A stretch of 64,000 bases of DNA from Bacteroidetes bacterium HLUCCA01 (lineage in GTDB: Bacteria > Bacteroidota > Rhodothermia > Balneolales > HLUCCA01). Below the pieces are notes generated by a model. The model was not told the DNA's origin. It did no database searches and worked only from the letters and a program-made list of their open reading frames with translations. The translations under genes were made by a program, and so were the position numbers. Within the stretch, counting starts at the first letter, position 1, and every line of letters begins with the position of its first letter. Positions 18,438 to 27,607 of this stretch are shown here, piece after piece. The stretch covers positions 119,940-183,939 of the forward strand of contig LIHN01000007.1 of the NCBI GenBank assembly GCA_001314545.1, in the 5' to 3' direction.

Positions 18438-18903
18438 GTTCGTGATTGAGCGGATATACGTGCATGCGGCGCACAGACCTGCGCGAAGGACTATCCGATA
18501 GATTAGAAGTGAAATCAGTATCGGATTGATTATTCCTGAACGGACACTAACCGATGACTGCAAGGAGCATAGTCGGCTGTACAAGCGTTGTTATCGGAAT
18601 ATAGTTAAAAATTCTTAATAAACAGGGTTCCGCTAAAAAAAGGGTGGTTCAGCCGGTTATGCCGAAGCGATATGCACCGGATGTATCGGGGCGATGTGTA
18701 CCGGATAAAATTCGGAAATAATTTTGCGTGCCCGGTCAGGTTCCAACCGCAATCATCACGGGAAAAATTCGGCGTTTTTTCGCGTATGCACCGCAAAAAC
18801 TCACCCGGTTCACCTGAAGAATTGCTACCTTTAGTACGTTGTAGTCCGGTCGCAGCAGTCTGCAATGGCCGGTGTATCTGTTTATCATCGTGTAGTGGAT
18901 TTT
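18438..18903. other. Divergent intergenic region before DUF1800 and ctaA
   Basis: About 465 bases without a supported gene. It holds an imperfect direct repeat (GCGATATGCACCGGATG / GCGATGTGTACCGGATA, about 18667-18710). A TACCTTTAG box at 18826-18834 resembles a -7 element for ctaA, without a good -33 partner. An 86-codon minus frame at 18605-18865 has no recognisable features. Confidence 0.35.
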
Positions 18904-20070
18904 ATGGAACAAAACACCCCTGTATCCGGCGGCGCCAAACCTCGCGGCGACTCCGGAACGAACACACCGGAGTCCGGCATCAACTCATCCGGTGCAGCGC
19001 CGGCTCCTGACCGAAACGCCACCCTGATTCGTTACTGGTTCCTGGCCGGTGCCGTTATGGTTTTTCTCATCCTCATCGTTGGCGGCATCACACGTCTCAC
19101 CCAATCGGGGTTATCCATCGTTGACTGGAAACCCATCAGCGGGGTCATCCCACCGCTGAATGAGACCCAATGGGAGGCCGAGTTCGACCGTTACCGTGCG
19201 TTTCCGGAATATCAGCAGCGAAACAAAGGCATGAGTATGAGCGAATTCAAGTTCATTTTTTTCTGGGAATACCTGCACCGCATGCTGGCCCGCGCTATTG
19301 GTTTCGTGTTTCTGATCCCCTTCATCTGGTTCGCCTCGCAACGGATGTTCACCCGGCGACAATTCAAGCAGGCTATGCTGCTATTTTTTCTTGGTTTTGC
19401 TCAGGGATTCATGGGGTGGTACATGGTGCAAAGCGGACTGGTTGACAACCCGTATGTATCGCCTTTCCGACTGGCTGCCCACCTTTCGCTGGCATTTGCC
19501 ATTTTCGGTGCCTGTATATGGTTTGCGATGGAGACCTGGCCCAGGTTCACCCGGGTTGTCAAGGCATCGGTTCACCACGGGACCGGCAGCTGGTACCGAT
19601 CTGCGTTGTGGATGGTTGTGATACTGTTTGTGGTTCAGGTGGTCTGGGGCGCCCTGGTTGCCGGTCACAAGGCCGGCTATTTTTTCAACACCTTCCCGAC
19701 TATGGAGGGGTATTGGCTGCCGCCTCAGTTGTGGACCTCCACTCCGGCATGGGTCAATTTCTTTGACAATATTGTAACCGTACAGTGGACCCACCGGCTG
19801 ATCGGCACCCTGCTGCTGCTGGCAACGGGCGGACTGGTGTGGTTGTCGCGCCGGGCTGATTCCCTGCTGAAAACCACGGCTCTCAGCCTTGGCGCCGGCA
19901 TGGCTGTGCAATATCTGCTGGGGGTCTTCACCCTGCTGCTGCATGTGCCCATCAGCCTGGGGGTCATCCACCAGGCGACCGCCATGGTACTGTTTGGTAT
20001 CCTGCTGGCCGTTATCTTCCGGCATCGGCGGATAACACGGGCTGCGGCCGTGCTCAGGCAGTCGGCATAA
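18904..20070 (+). CDS. ctaA: Heme A synthase (COX15/CtaA family)
   Basis: About 388-residue inner-membrane enzyme that oxidises heme O to heme A for aa3-type cytochrome oxidases. Eight helices are expected. The four heme-ligating histidine motifs are visible: EYLHRMLARAIG, LAAHLSLAFAIF, QWTHRLIGTLL and VIHQATAMVLFG. VGGITRLTQSGLSIVDWKP and the adjacent GVIPPLN are family signatures. A hydrophilic 40-residue N-terminal extension precedes helix 1; ATG 18904 (MEQNTPVSGG) is preferred to 18865. No other oxidase assembly gene is adjacent. Confidence 0.94.
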   Translation: MEQNTPVSGGAKPRGDSGTNTPESGINSSGAAPAPDRNATLIRYWFLAGAVMVFLILIVGGITRLTQSGLSIVDWKPISGVIPPLNETQWEAEFDRYRAFPEYQQRNKGMSMSEFKFIFFWEYLHRMLARAIGFVFLIPFIWFASQRMFTRRQFKQAMLLFFLGFAQGFMGWYMVQSGLVDNPYVSPFRLAAHLSLAFAIFGACIWFAMETWPRFTRVVKASVHHGTGSWYRSALWMVVILFVVQVVWGALVAGHKAGYFFNTFPTMEGYWLPPQLWTSTPAWVNFFDNIVTVQWTHRLIGTLLLLATGGLVWLSRRADSLLKTTALSLGAGMAVQYLLGVFTLLLHVPISLGVIHQATAMVLFGILLAVIFRHRRITRAAAVLRQSA

Positions 20071-20368
20071 CCCTGCTCCACACGGCCCCTTTGACAACGG
20101 CCTCCAGCCAGGGACCGCGTCTGAGACAGCGTACCGTGCAACAGGCAACGCGCAGCAACCTGAGCAAAAGACAGGATCCTCAGCCGCGGACCGGGTCATC
20201 GGCTGCAGATGGCTTCTGCGCAAGCCCGCATCGACATCGCTGAAAACCAGCAACTCGAAAACTATCTTCAGAGCCCAATAGAATTTCCCATCGGAGTAAT
20301 TGTCATTCGTCGCGGGATTGTATAGCTTGACGCGAAACCGGTCTTGTTAACGTCAATCCTCTTACCTG
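20071..20368. other. Non-coding spacer between ctaA and the S9 peptidase
   Basis: Just under 300 bases. I see no gene, clear hairpin or repeat here; the promoter of the peptidase should lie near 20280-20350. Confidence 0.3.
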
Positions 20369-22354
20369 ATGAAAACCCAATACACGCTCCTGACTCTGGC
20401 GATGGTATGCATCGTGCAAATCCTCACCGCTACCGCGCAACCTGCTCCGCCCACCATCACCGACTACTTCGATATGCAGTACGTCGGCTCACCCCGGATC
20501 AGCCCCGATGGCAACTGGATAGCGTACACTGTCCGCAAAACCGACTACGAAAAACAGTCGGCCGAAACCCGGATCTGGATGATCGCTTCCGATGGCAATG
20601 AGCCCCTTCCCATGACTGCGGAAGGATACAGTGCCTCCAGTCCGCGCTGGAGTCCGGACGGCCGATACCTTTCGTTTATGGCAAGCCGTGGTGAAGATGC
20701 CAAAAATCAGGTCTGGGTGCTGGACCGGCGGGGTGGTGAGGCCCGGCAGCTTACCGAAATTGAGCAGGGTGTATCAGGGTACGAATGGTCGCCGGACGGG
20801 TCGAAGCTGCTGCTGCTGATCCGGGATGCGGATACACGCCAGGGCGACGGACCCCATCCTTATGTCATCGACCGGCTCCAGTTCAAGCGGGATTATGCCG
20901 GGTATCTGGACCGCAGACGCACCCATATCTACACCTACACCCCGGGCGATTCTGCCGCCGTACAGCTTACCTTCGGCGACTATGACCACAGCGCTCCGGC
21001 CTGGAGCCCGGACGGCACCCGTATCGCTTTTGTGAGCAACCGCACCCCGGAGCCCGACGCCAATATTGATGCCAATATCTGGGTGGTACAGGCCGGCTGC
21101 AGCGAGGTCGACTGCGGCCTGGTGCAGGTCACCCGAAATGCAGGTCCGGACACCCAGCCCGCATGGAGTCCGGACGGTCGGAATATCGCCTATATCACGA
21201 ACCCGGAGCCTGATAAATTCTGGTACGCTACAACGCACCTGGCTATAACGGCGGCAGACGGCCGTGGTGAGGAACGCATCCTGACACGGGAAATCGACCG
21301 CAACATGAGTGACCCGGCCTTTGCCCCGGACGGTCGTACCATTGAGTTTCTCATGGAGAACGCCGGCGAGGTCAAACCAGCCCGCATCGGAACAGACGGC
21401 CGGCGGTTTACCGTCGTGGATGAAGGCAAGATGGATGTCAAAGGGTTTCATCGGGTGGGTAACCTGACCGCGATGAGCGTTGGCACATTCTCCCAACCCG
21501 ATGAAATCTACACCCTCAGCAGAAACGGGAGCATGACGCAGCGCACCGATGTAAATGCTGATTATAACCGGCGGGTTGCAGCGGCATCGTTTCGCGAAAT
21601 CCGCTTCCCCAGTGCCGACGGTACGGAGATTCACGGATTCATGGTGCTCCCGCACGGGTATGTTGAAGGAGAGCGCTATCCTACCCTGCTTTGGATTCAC
21701 GGCGGACCGGTAGCGCAGTACAGTCACAGTTACAATTTCAACGCCCAGCTGTTCGCGGCCAACGGCTACGCAGTGCTGCTGATCAATCCACGGGGATCCA
21801 GCGGCTACGGGCAGGCCTTCTCCGAAATCCTGTTCGCCGACTGGGGCAATAAAGATTTCGAAGATGTGATGGCCGGGGTTGATTATGCCATTGAACAAGG
21901 CGTTGCCGACCCCGATCATCTGGGCGTCGGCGGCTGGTCGTACGGAGGTATTCTCACCAACTATGTAATCACCAAAACCGACCGCTTCCATGGCGCCATT
22001 TCCGGGGCCAGCGAAACCCTCATGCGCTCGTTCTACGGGCACGATCACTATCAGCTGTTCTGGGAAAAAGAGCTGGGACTGCCCTGGGAGACCCCCGAAA
22101 ACTGGGAACGTATTTCCCCGTTCAACGATGTAGCCAACGTGGTTACGCCCACCTTGTGGATCGGCGGGGATGCCGACTGGAACGTGCCTATTCTGGGTTC
22201 GGAACAGATGTATCAGGCCATGCGCCGACTCGGAATCGAAACCCAGCTGGTAGTCTACCCCGACGAGCATCACGGAATCAGCAGGCCATCTTTTCAGCGC
22301 GATCGGTTCGAGCGTTACCTGGACTGGTTCAACCGGTTTGTTTTGCGTGAGTAA
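20369..22354 (+). CDS. S9-family prolyl oligopeptidase-like serine peptidase
   Basis: 661-residue exported peptidase with a signal peptide (MVCIVQILTATAQP, about 8-22). An N-terminal WD40-like propeller (about 35-390) shows repeated SPDG motifs (RISPDGNWIAYTV, RWSPDGRYLSFM, AWSPDGTRIAFVSN, AWSPDGRNIAYI). The C-terminal alpha/beta-hydrolase domain carries the nucleophile Ser524 in GGWSYGG, Asp in WIGGDADWNVP and His in DEHHGIS, so the triad is intact. It resembles the S9C acylaminoacyl/dipeptidyl peptidases that degrade small peptides in the periplasm. Its last 26 bases overlap, tail to tail, the DUF4236 gene on the other strand. Confidence 0.92.
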   Translation: MKTQYTLLTLAMVCIVQILTATAQPAPPTITDYFDMQYVGSPRISPDGNWIAYTVRKTDYEKQSAETRIWMIASDGNEPLPMTAEGYSASSPRWSPDGRYLSFMASRGEDAKNQVWVLDRRGGEARQLTEIEQGVSGYEWSPDGSKLLLLIRDADTRQGDGPHPYVIDRLQFKRDYAGYLDRRRTHIYTYTPGDSAAVQLTFGDYDHSAPAWSPDGTRIAFVSNRTPEPDANIDANIWVVQAGCSEVDCGLVQVTRNAGPDTQPAWSPDGRNIAYITNPEPDKFWYATTHLAITAADGRGEERILTREIDRNMSDPAFAPDGRTIEFLMENAGEVKPARIGTDGRRFTVVDEGKMDVKGFHRVGNLTAMSVGTFSQPDEIYTLSRNGSMTQRTDVNADYNRRVAAASFREIRFPSADGTEIHGFMVLPHGYVEGERYPTLLWIHGGPVAQYSHSYNFNAQLFAANGYAVLLINPRGSSGYGQAFSEILFADWGNKDFEDVMAGVDYAIEQGVADPDHLGVGGWSYGGILTNYVITKTDRFHGAISGASETLMRSFYGHDHYQLFWEKELGLPWETPENWERISPFNDVANVVTPTLWIGGDADWNVPILGSEQMYQAMRRLGIETQLVVYPDEHHGISRPSFQRDRFERYLDWFNRFVLRE

Positions 22355-23762
22355 GGACCTTCTCAATCCGGGCGGCCAGCAGCACCGGTTGGGGCGAGGT
22401 CAGGATGACCGGACTTTTCCGGTTCAGAAAGTTCAGCTCCACCACACCGGCCTCCGGATCTGCCGTAACATCGCCGAGCTGATTGAGCCGAAACTCCCTG
22501 GATGACGTTTCAACCAGCAGCAATCGGCGGTCGGTCAGAATAAGGCGGCCTTCCAGCTCGATCTCGTAGCCGATTACCCGATAACGAACTCCTTCACGCT
22601 GATAGCGGTCCAGCACGCGCTCATTCAGAAGTCGCACCGGTGTGAATTCATCGAAAGCCTCCTCCCCGCGCACCAAAGGGATGTCAACGCTGATGGGCTC
22701 CAGTGGTCGGGCAGCGGTTTCACGCACCTGCCGGTGATATGCAATGCGCTCCGCCTGCGGCATAATTTCCGGGTAGTACACCATCTCCGGCTCAGCCTGT
22801 CGGGTCAGCTGCAGGGCGTTGATCATGGCCGTAGCCGTGAGCTCTTCCTGCTCGCTGAGCATGTGGTCCTCCAGCATCTCATCAAGTATGCGGGTCACAA
22901 TCTGCGTGCGGAGCTGCCGCTTTTTCCCCTCCTCAACCGGGTACAGTGCATCCAGTGCGGTGAGCAGCTCGACGGTATGGATGTTCTCATCGCGCACCGC
23001 CATTTCTGCGAGGGTAGCCTGTATGTGCAGATTCAGCCAGTCCGACCAGCGCCGGGGCAGTCTTATGCCGGGCGAGGGGAGCGGCCGGCCCTGTTCAACC
23101 TCGGCCACCACCTTCTTAAACCAGGAAAAGGCCCGGCGGCGGGCTACAATCTGCATAAGAGCATGCAGCTGCACACCAGCCAGAAGCCCGGCCGTGAGCC
23201 AGGCCGCCGTACCCGAAAGCACAAACCACAGCACGACGAGCACACCGCTGCCCATCCAGTAGGGGATCCCCGTTATGACGGGCGGATTCATATCCGGCTC
23301 GCCATGCTTCGATACTGCGGAATTTCGCGGATTCAATGCGGTAGTGCCGGGGAGTCGACCTGAACTGGTGGAGGCCGTATCAGCCGATGTGCCGGCAGTC
23401 CGGGCACCGTCCGAAAGGTCTGACGTGAATGTTGTACCGGTGTCTTTGAACAGGGATACCGTTCCCTCATGTTCGCCCTGCTGACGGGCAGATAATGTTC
23501 CGGGTGCCTCACCCAAAGACGTAAATTCGTCCGGATGTTCGTGATAATCGGCACGCGACCGACCCCGGCGAGATCGCTTCCTGCTGCGGGATGATAATTG
23601 CTTACGGTAGTAGAGTCCGTGGCGACCTCCGTGCACATAAACCCCCCTCGAATTCAGACCCAGGCGGGCACCGGTAACCCCGGCTGATACACCCACTCCG
23701 CCGAACGACAGATTGAATCGCAACGGGCCGGTTTTAAAAGCTTTTCTAAGATAAAGTCCCAT
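22329..23762 (-). CDS. DUF4236 domain membrane protein
   Basis: 477-residue protein beginning with a DUF4236 domain (1-55: YLRKAFKTGPLRFNLSFGGVG, then GLNSRGVYVHGGRHGLYYRK). Next come a basic segment (RSRKRSRRGRSRA), a Ser/Thr-rich low-complexity stretch, and two hydrophobic helices (about 165-210). A soluble helical domain and a C-terminal domain with short strands (about 340-477) follow. DUF4236 is a short domain found at the start of diverse prokaryotic proteins; its role is unknown. It lies 60 bases after the serine hydrolase on the same strand and overlaps the end of the S9 gene by 26 bases. Confidence 0.8.
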   Translation of the reverse strand: MGLYLRKAFKTGPLRFNLSFGGVGVSAGVTGARLGLNSRGVYVHGGRHGLYYRKQLSSRSRKRSRRGRSRADYHEHPDEFTSLGEAPGTLSARQQGEHEGTVSLFKDTGTTFTSDLSDGARTAGTSADTASTSSGRLPGTTALNPRNSAVSKHGEPDMNPPVITGIPYWMGSGVLVVLWFVLSGTAAWLTAGLLAGVQLHALMQIVARRRAFSWFKKVVAEVEQGRPLPSPGIRLPRRWSDWLNLHIQATLAEMAVRDENIHTVELLTALDALYPVEEGKKRQLRTQIVTRILDEMLEDHMLSEQEELTATAMINALQLTRQAEPEMVYYPEIMPQAERIAYHRQVRETAARPLEPISVDIPLVRGEEAFDEFTPVRLLNERVLDRYQREGVRYRVIGYEIELEGRLILTDRRLLLVETSSREFRLNQLGDVTADPEAGVVELNFLNRKSPVILTSPQPVLLAARIEKVLTHAKQTG

Positions 23763-23822
23763 GCCGCAGTATGGGGAGTATGATGATGAATAGCAACCAC
23801 AAAAGCCTTTCGTTGTGGTAAT

Positions 23823-25058
23823 TTATCGCTCTGCAGAATGGAACTGCTGATGCAGCCAGGGCACAATGTAGGCATCCATCGTCCGGTAAATCTGTCCGTT
23901 CGCCCCTCTCCCGCGGGCATCGGGATTTCCGGTAAGTACCACAACGGCTTCCAGCGAGGGAATCACGAATACATACTGACCCCCGAAACCCCAGGCAAAG
24001 TACACCTCAGCGGTGGTCTGGTCCTGCCCGAACGTGTTATTCCACCATAAATACCCGTAATTGTGGGCACGGGGATTAAAACTGGTACCAAAAAAAACCG
24101 GTTGCATGGATTCCTGCACCCAGTCTGCGGGTATCAGCTGCTCGCCGTTGAAAACACCGCCATCCAGGTACAGCCGTCCGAAGGCCATCAGCGCGGCCGG
24201 ACTCAGTGCGAGGTTGTTCCCACCGAAATAATAGCCCTCCGGGGAGCGGTCCCACCCTCCAACACGAATTCCCATCGAACGAAAGAGGCGGGTTTCGGCA
24301 TAGGCCCGGGTTGACATGCCGGTGGCTTCGGTCAGAACGGCAGACAAAATATGGGTATCTCCCGTACTGTATTGCATGCGTGTACCCGGCTCCGCTTCCA
24401 GCTCGCCGCGCAAAGCCGCCCTCGTCCAGTCGCGCGAGACTACCCACCGGCCGTAATTGCCGAAGCTGGTGGTTTCCAGACCGCTCGACATGGTCAGCAG
24501 GTGCTTCACCCTGATGCGTTGTTTGGCTTCGGGCTGCAGTCCGCGCATGTAATCGGGTATGTACCGGGCGATGGGGTCGTCAATGCTTTCGATGTAACCA
24601 TCCTGCAGGGCGAGGGCCGTGAGGGTGGAAAGTATGGTCTTTGAGGCCGACTTGATGTTCATTGCGCGGTTGCGCTGATGGCCGCGCCAGTACTGCTCAA
24701 CGGTAGTTTCGCCCTGCTGATACACCGTGAAGGAGGTCACATTGGGTATCCGGGAGACGACTTCGACCAGTTCGCGGGATGACACGGGAGATGACGATAT
24801 GGCATTGGGGATAATCTCTGCGGCCGACGGGGTGGTTCCTGCCGTGTCTGCGTACACTCCCGGAGCGAGAGCAAAAACCATGTTTGCCGGCAGAGTTTCA
24901 GGCTGAAACGGGGAGGCCGTTGTTGCAGGGCGGTCGCTTGCCGATACGGAAACGTACACGTTAAGCGCATGCGACGGTAAGAGCGGAACCAATGCAATTA
25001 CAAGAATCAGAAACATCGGGTGAAGCATAAATGAGCAAAAAATTCGGCGGGGGAGCAC
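23823..25058 (-). CDS. Serine hydrolase, class C beta-lactamase fold
   Basis: 411-residue exported protein with an N-terminal signal peptide (MFLILVIALVPLLPSHA, about 15-31), a variable linker to about 85, and a beta-lactamase/DD-peptidase fold. The nucleophile motif is Ser137-Ala-Ser-Lys140 (KSASKTILS), followed by the Tyr motif MQYSTGDTH and a C-terminal YGYLWW and GFGGQYVFVIP. This pattern is close to 6-aminohexanoate-dimer hydrolase-like esterases, so an esterase or amide hydrolase is more likely than antibiotic resistance. Start 25058 or 25028 both keep the signal peptide. Probably co-transcribed with DUF4236 downstream. Confidence 0.87.
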   Translation of the reverse strand: MLPRRIFCSFMLHPMFLILVIALVPLLPSHALNVYVSVSASDRPATTASPFQPETLPANMVFALAPGVYADTAGTTPSAAEIIPNAISSSPVSSRELVEVVSRIPNVTSFTVYQQGETTVEQYWRGHQRNRAMNIKSASKTILSTLTALALQDGYIESIDDPIARYIPDYMRGLQPEAKQRIRVKHLLTMSSGLETTSFGNYGRWVVSRDWTRAALRGELEAEPGTRMQYSTGDTHILSAVLTEATGMSTRAYAETRLFRSMGIRVGGWDRSPEGYYFGGNNLALSPAALMAFGRLYLDGGVFNGEQLIPADWVQESMQPVFFGTSFNPRAHNYGYLWWNNTFGQDQTTAEVYFAWGFGGQYVFVIPSLEAVVVLTGNPDARGRGANGQIYRTMDAYIVPWLHQQFHSAER

Positions 25059-25148
25059 GCTTCCGGGCGTATCAGCAGAGACAGCCTTCAGCCAGGCGCC
25101 ATCCCTGTTCAGACCCCAACCGTAACGCCGGCACCACGGTAGTTCGTT

Positions 25149-25637
25149 TCATTCAGCAGGATCCAGTCCCTTGACTCCGGCGAATTTCAGGCAGATCATC
25201 AGGGTAATTCCGTAGGCGATGTGCATGGTCACACCTGCCAGCAGCAACAGGGCGGGTACCCAGGTATTCAGGTAGAAAAAACCGAACCATTCCCCTGCCG
25301 CCAACGACATGAGGGGAGAAAGGATGAGTCCTGAGACGAAGGAAATCGCAATGCCGTAAATCGTCCCCTGCACAAACCAACCACCCGGAACCCGGTGCCG
25401 CAGCAGGGCTACCCAGATCAGAGCCAGCATAATACCGCCCATGAAGTAGCCAACGTTTCCCCAGATGATGCTGTAGGGCTGATCCACATGCACCTGATTG
25501 AAGGTTCCGGTAATTATGTGACCGATATCAACCACCGGCAGACCGAGTCCGCCCTGGATGAAGGCTGTCATCGCCATAACAAACGTTGCAATGAAACCGG
25601 AAATAACAGTTCGAATGAAGGTATTGGCAGAAAACAT
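25149..25637 (-). CDS. Small four-helix integral membrane protein
   Basis: 162-residue protein with four hydrophobic helices (about 8-30, 55-80, 88-112, 122-150) and no catalytic motif. GGLGLPVVDIGHIITG and WGNVGYFMGGIMLALIWV recall the small membrane proteins grouped as DUF6789, but that is a tentative match. It is 90 bases upstream of the serine hydrolase on the same strand and divergent from the PLP decarboxylase. Function unknown. Confidence 0.7.
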   Translation of the reverse strand: MFSANTFIRTVISGFIATFVMAMTAFIQGGLGLPVVDIGHIITGTFNQVHVDQPYSIIWGNVGYFMGGIMLALIWVALLRHRVPGGWFVQGTIYGIAISFVSGLILSPLMSLAAGEWFGFFYLNTWVPALLLLAGVTMHIAYGITLMICLKFAGVKGLDPAE

Positions 25638-25722
25638 ACGATAAGACCTTTTGGATTGTGAGTTGCGTACAAGTTATTGTACCGAAAGGGATTTTCATAA
25701 TAAGGCTTCGTAACTTGACAGC

Positions 25723-27531
25723 ATGAAAAATACCGATTTATCCGATGTCCTTCGCCCCGGCTGCAGTCCGGAGGAAATTGCCCTGAAAAGTTTTTTTCTG
25801 GGGCCCCAGGCCGAGAACGCACCCTGGCTGCGCGAGCTCATCCGGGACGTGCTGGACCAGTGGGTTCACTGGCGTAAAGATCACTACGCTACTGACGGAA
25901 GAGCCATCAGCGAAGCCGATCAGCAGACGCCCGAATTTCTCCGCAGTGTGGAGACCTTCCGCAACGAAGTGCAGGAAATCCTGCACCGGTTTCAGTCGGA
26001 AGTGCCCAATTATTCGCCACGATATATCGGTCACATGACTACCGAAATATCGCTCCCCGCATTGGTCGGTCACATGCTCACCTTGTTGTACAATCCCAAC
26101 AATATTTCAGAGGAAGTTTCGCGCGTAGGATTGCAGGTTGAAAAAAATGCCATTGGCGCACTTTTAGCCATGGTTGGTTACGATCAAAGCAAGGCCACCG
26201 GTCACTTCACCTCCGGTGGAACCGTTGCCAATATTGAGGGAGCACTGCGCGCCAGGGCCCGGATGCGGAACTGGATTGCAGCAGGTGCGAGTGCACGAAA
26301 GCTACAACGATATAACGGTACCGTGGTAGAGGCAGCCGGAATGGGCTGGGCGACGTATGACCAGCTTATGGCCGACCCTGAAATCAGATCCTGCCGTGAC
26401 GAGGGAACCTTTGATCTGCTGGACAAACCCTTTGCGGCCGCCGACGCCATCCGCGATGTATTCGGCCGGTCGTATCGTGGTCCGGTCGTCCTGGTGCCGG
26501 GCAACAAGCATTATTCCTGGAACAAGGCGGTCGACATACTCGGGCTGGGAACCGAGGCCTTTACCGAAGTCAAAACCGATGAGCTGGGAAGAATGGATGT
26601 GGCCGACCTCGACCGTTGTATTGGTCGGGCACGGGATGAAGGCCGACCCGTAATGATGGTTATTTCGGTTGTTGGTACTACTGAGCTCGGGGAAGTGGAT
26701 CCGATTGACCAGATCGCCGAGGTGTTGGATTCGTGGAGGGAAAACGAAGGCATCGATATCTGGCACCATGTTGATGCTGCATACGGCGGCTTTTTCTGTA
26801 CCCTTCGCCATGATGAAAGCGAAGAATACCTGACCAATCCGGTCAAACACGCCCTGCGGGCCATGTACCGGGCCAACTCCGTGACCATTGATCCGCATAA
26901 GCTGGGTTTCGTACCCTATGCCTCCGGAGCCTTTCTGTCGGGTTCGGTTCGGGAATACGCCTACACCCGCATTAAAGCGCCCTATATTGACTTCCGATCT
27001 GATGATGAGCCGGGTCTAACAACCGTGGAAGGATCGCGGTCAGCGGCCGGCGCTGTGTCAACATGGCTCACATCGCGGGTTATCGGCTTCGACCGCCACG
27101 GATACGGCAGGCTGCTGGCCAGATCGGTTGTTGCCGCGCGGAAAATGGGACTGGGACTGGCAGATGCACACCCGTGGATACGGGTCAATGTGGCACGGGA
27201 TACCAACATTGTCACCTATTGCGTGGCCAGAGAGGGTGAACCTGTAAGCCGGACCAACGCCCGGACACTTGCACTGTATGAAGCCTTCTCGACGGAAAAA
27301 GACCACGCTTTTTTTGTATCAAAAACAGCCCTGAGCTTGTCGTCTTACGAGGCGTTGCTTCGACCCTACGCCGGTGCATGGAACGCCGGATGGGATACAG
27401 ATACCCTGGTCATGCTTCGGATGGTGCTGATTAATCCATTCTTAGACACCAAAGAAACCGATATCTCCTACATTAATTCATTTATTGAACACCTTGTAGC
27501 GAGCATTCAGACCCGGAACGAGCTCAAATAA
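25723..27531 (+). CDS. Group II PLP-dependent decarboxylase (glutamate/aromatic amino-acid decarboxylase family)
   Basis: 602-residue fold-type I PLP enzyme, longer than most family members (about 480-520). Cofactor residues are clear: HHVDAAYGGFF with Asp351 for the pyridine nitrogen and TIDPHKLGFVPYASG with Schiff-base Lys393. HFTSGGTVANIEG (near 160) binds the phosphate. PRYIGHMTTEISLPALVGHML near 105-120 is typical of the tyrosine/glutamate decarboxylase-like branch. The substrate cannot be decided from sequence; tyrosine, glutamate or aspartate are candidates, and the neighbours give no help. It stands alone, with a convergent terminator after it. Confidence 0.88.
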   Translation: MKNTDLSDVLRPGCSPEEIALKSFFLGPQAENAPWLRELIRDVLDQWVHWRKDHYATDGRAISEADQQTPEFLRSVETFRNEVQEILHRFQSEVPNYSPRYIGHMTTEISLPALVGHMLTLLYNPNNISEEVSRVGLQVEKNAIGALLAMVGYDQSKATGHFTSGGTVANIEGALRARARMRNWIAAGASARKLQRYNGTVVEAAGMGWATYDQLMADPEIRSCRDEGTFDLLDKPFAAADAIRDVFGRSYRGPVVLVPGNKHYSWNKAVDILGLGTEAFTEVKTDELGRMDVADLDRCIGRARDEGRPVMMVISVVGTTELGEVDPIDQIAEVLDSWRENEGIDIWHHVDAAYGGFFCTLRHDESEEYLTNPVKHALRAMYRANSVTIDPHKLGFVPYASGAFLSGSVREYAYTRIKAPYIDFRSDDEPGLTTVEGSRSAAGAVSTWLTSRVIGFDRHGYGRLLARSVVAARKMGLGLADAHPWIRVNVARDTNIVTYCVAREGEPVSRTNARTLALYEAFSTEKDHAFFVSKTALSLSSYEALLRPYAGAWNAGWDTDTLVMLRMVLINPFLDTKETDISYINSFIEHLVASIQTRNELK

Positions 27532-27561
27532 ACCCGGGACCGGATTGAGTTGCAGCGAAAA

Positions 27562-27594
27562 CCAGAGACTCCCTGATCAGCAGAGGGTCTCTGG
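27562..27594 (-). terminator. Terminator for the porin gene
   Basis: CCAGAGA (27562-27568... read to TCTCTGG at 27588-27594) forms a 7-bp stem extended by an inner CCCT/AGGG pairing. On the minus strand the stem is followed by TTTTCG. It lies 14 bases beyond the porin stop and 31 bases beyond the decarboxylase stop, so it may act in both directions. Confidence 0.6.
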
Positions 27595-27607
27595 CAACAT
27601 TGCTGCA

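Noticed and set aside
20774..22366. 530-codon minus-strand open frame
   Set aside because: Antisense to the S9 peptidase, which has an intact catalytic triad and propeller motifs.
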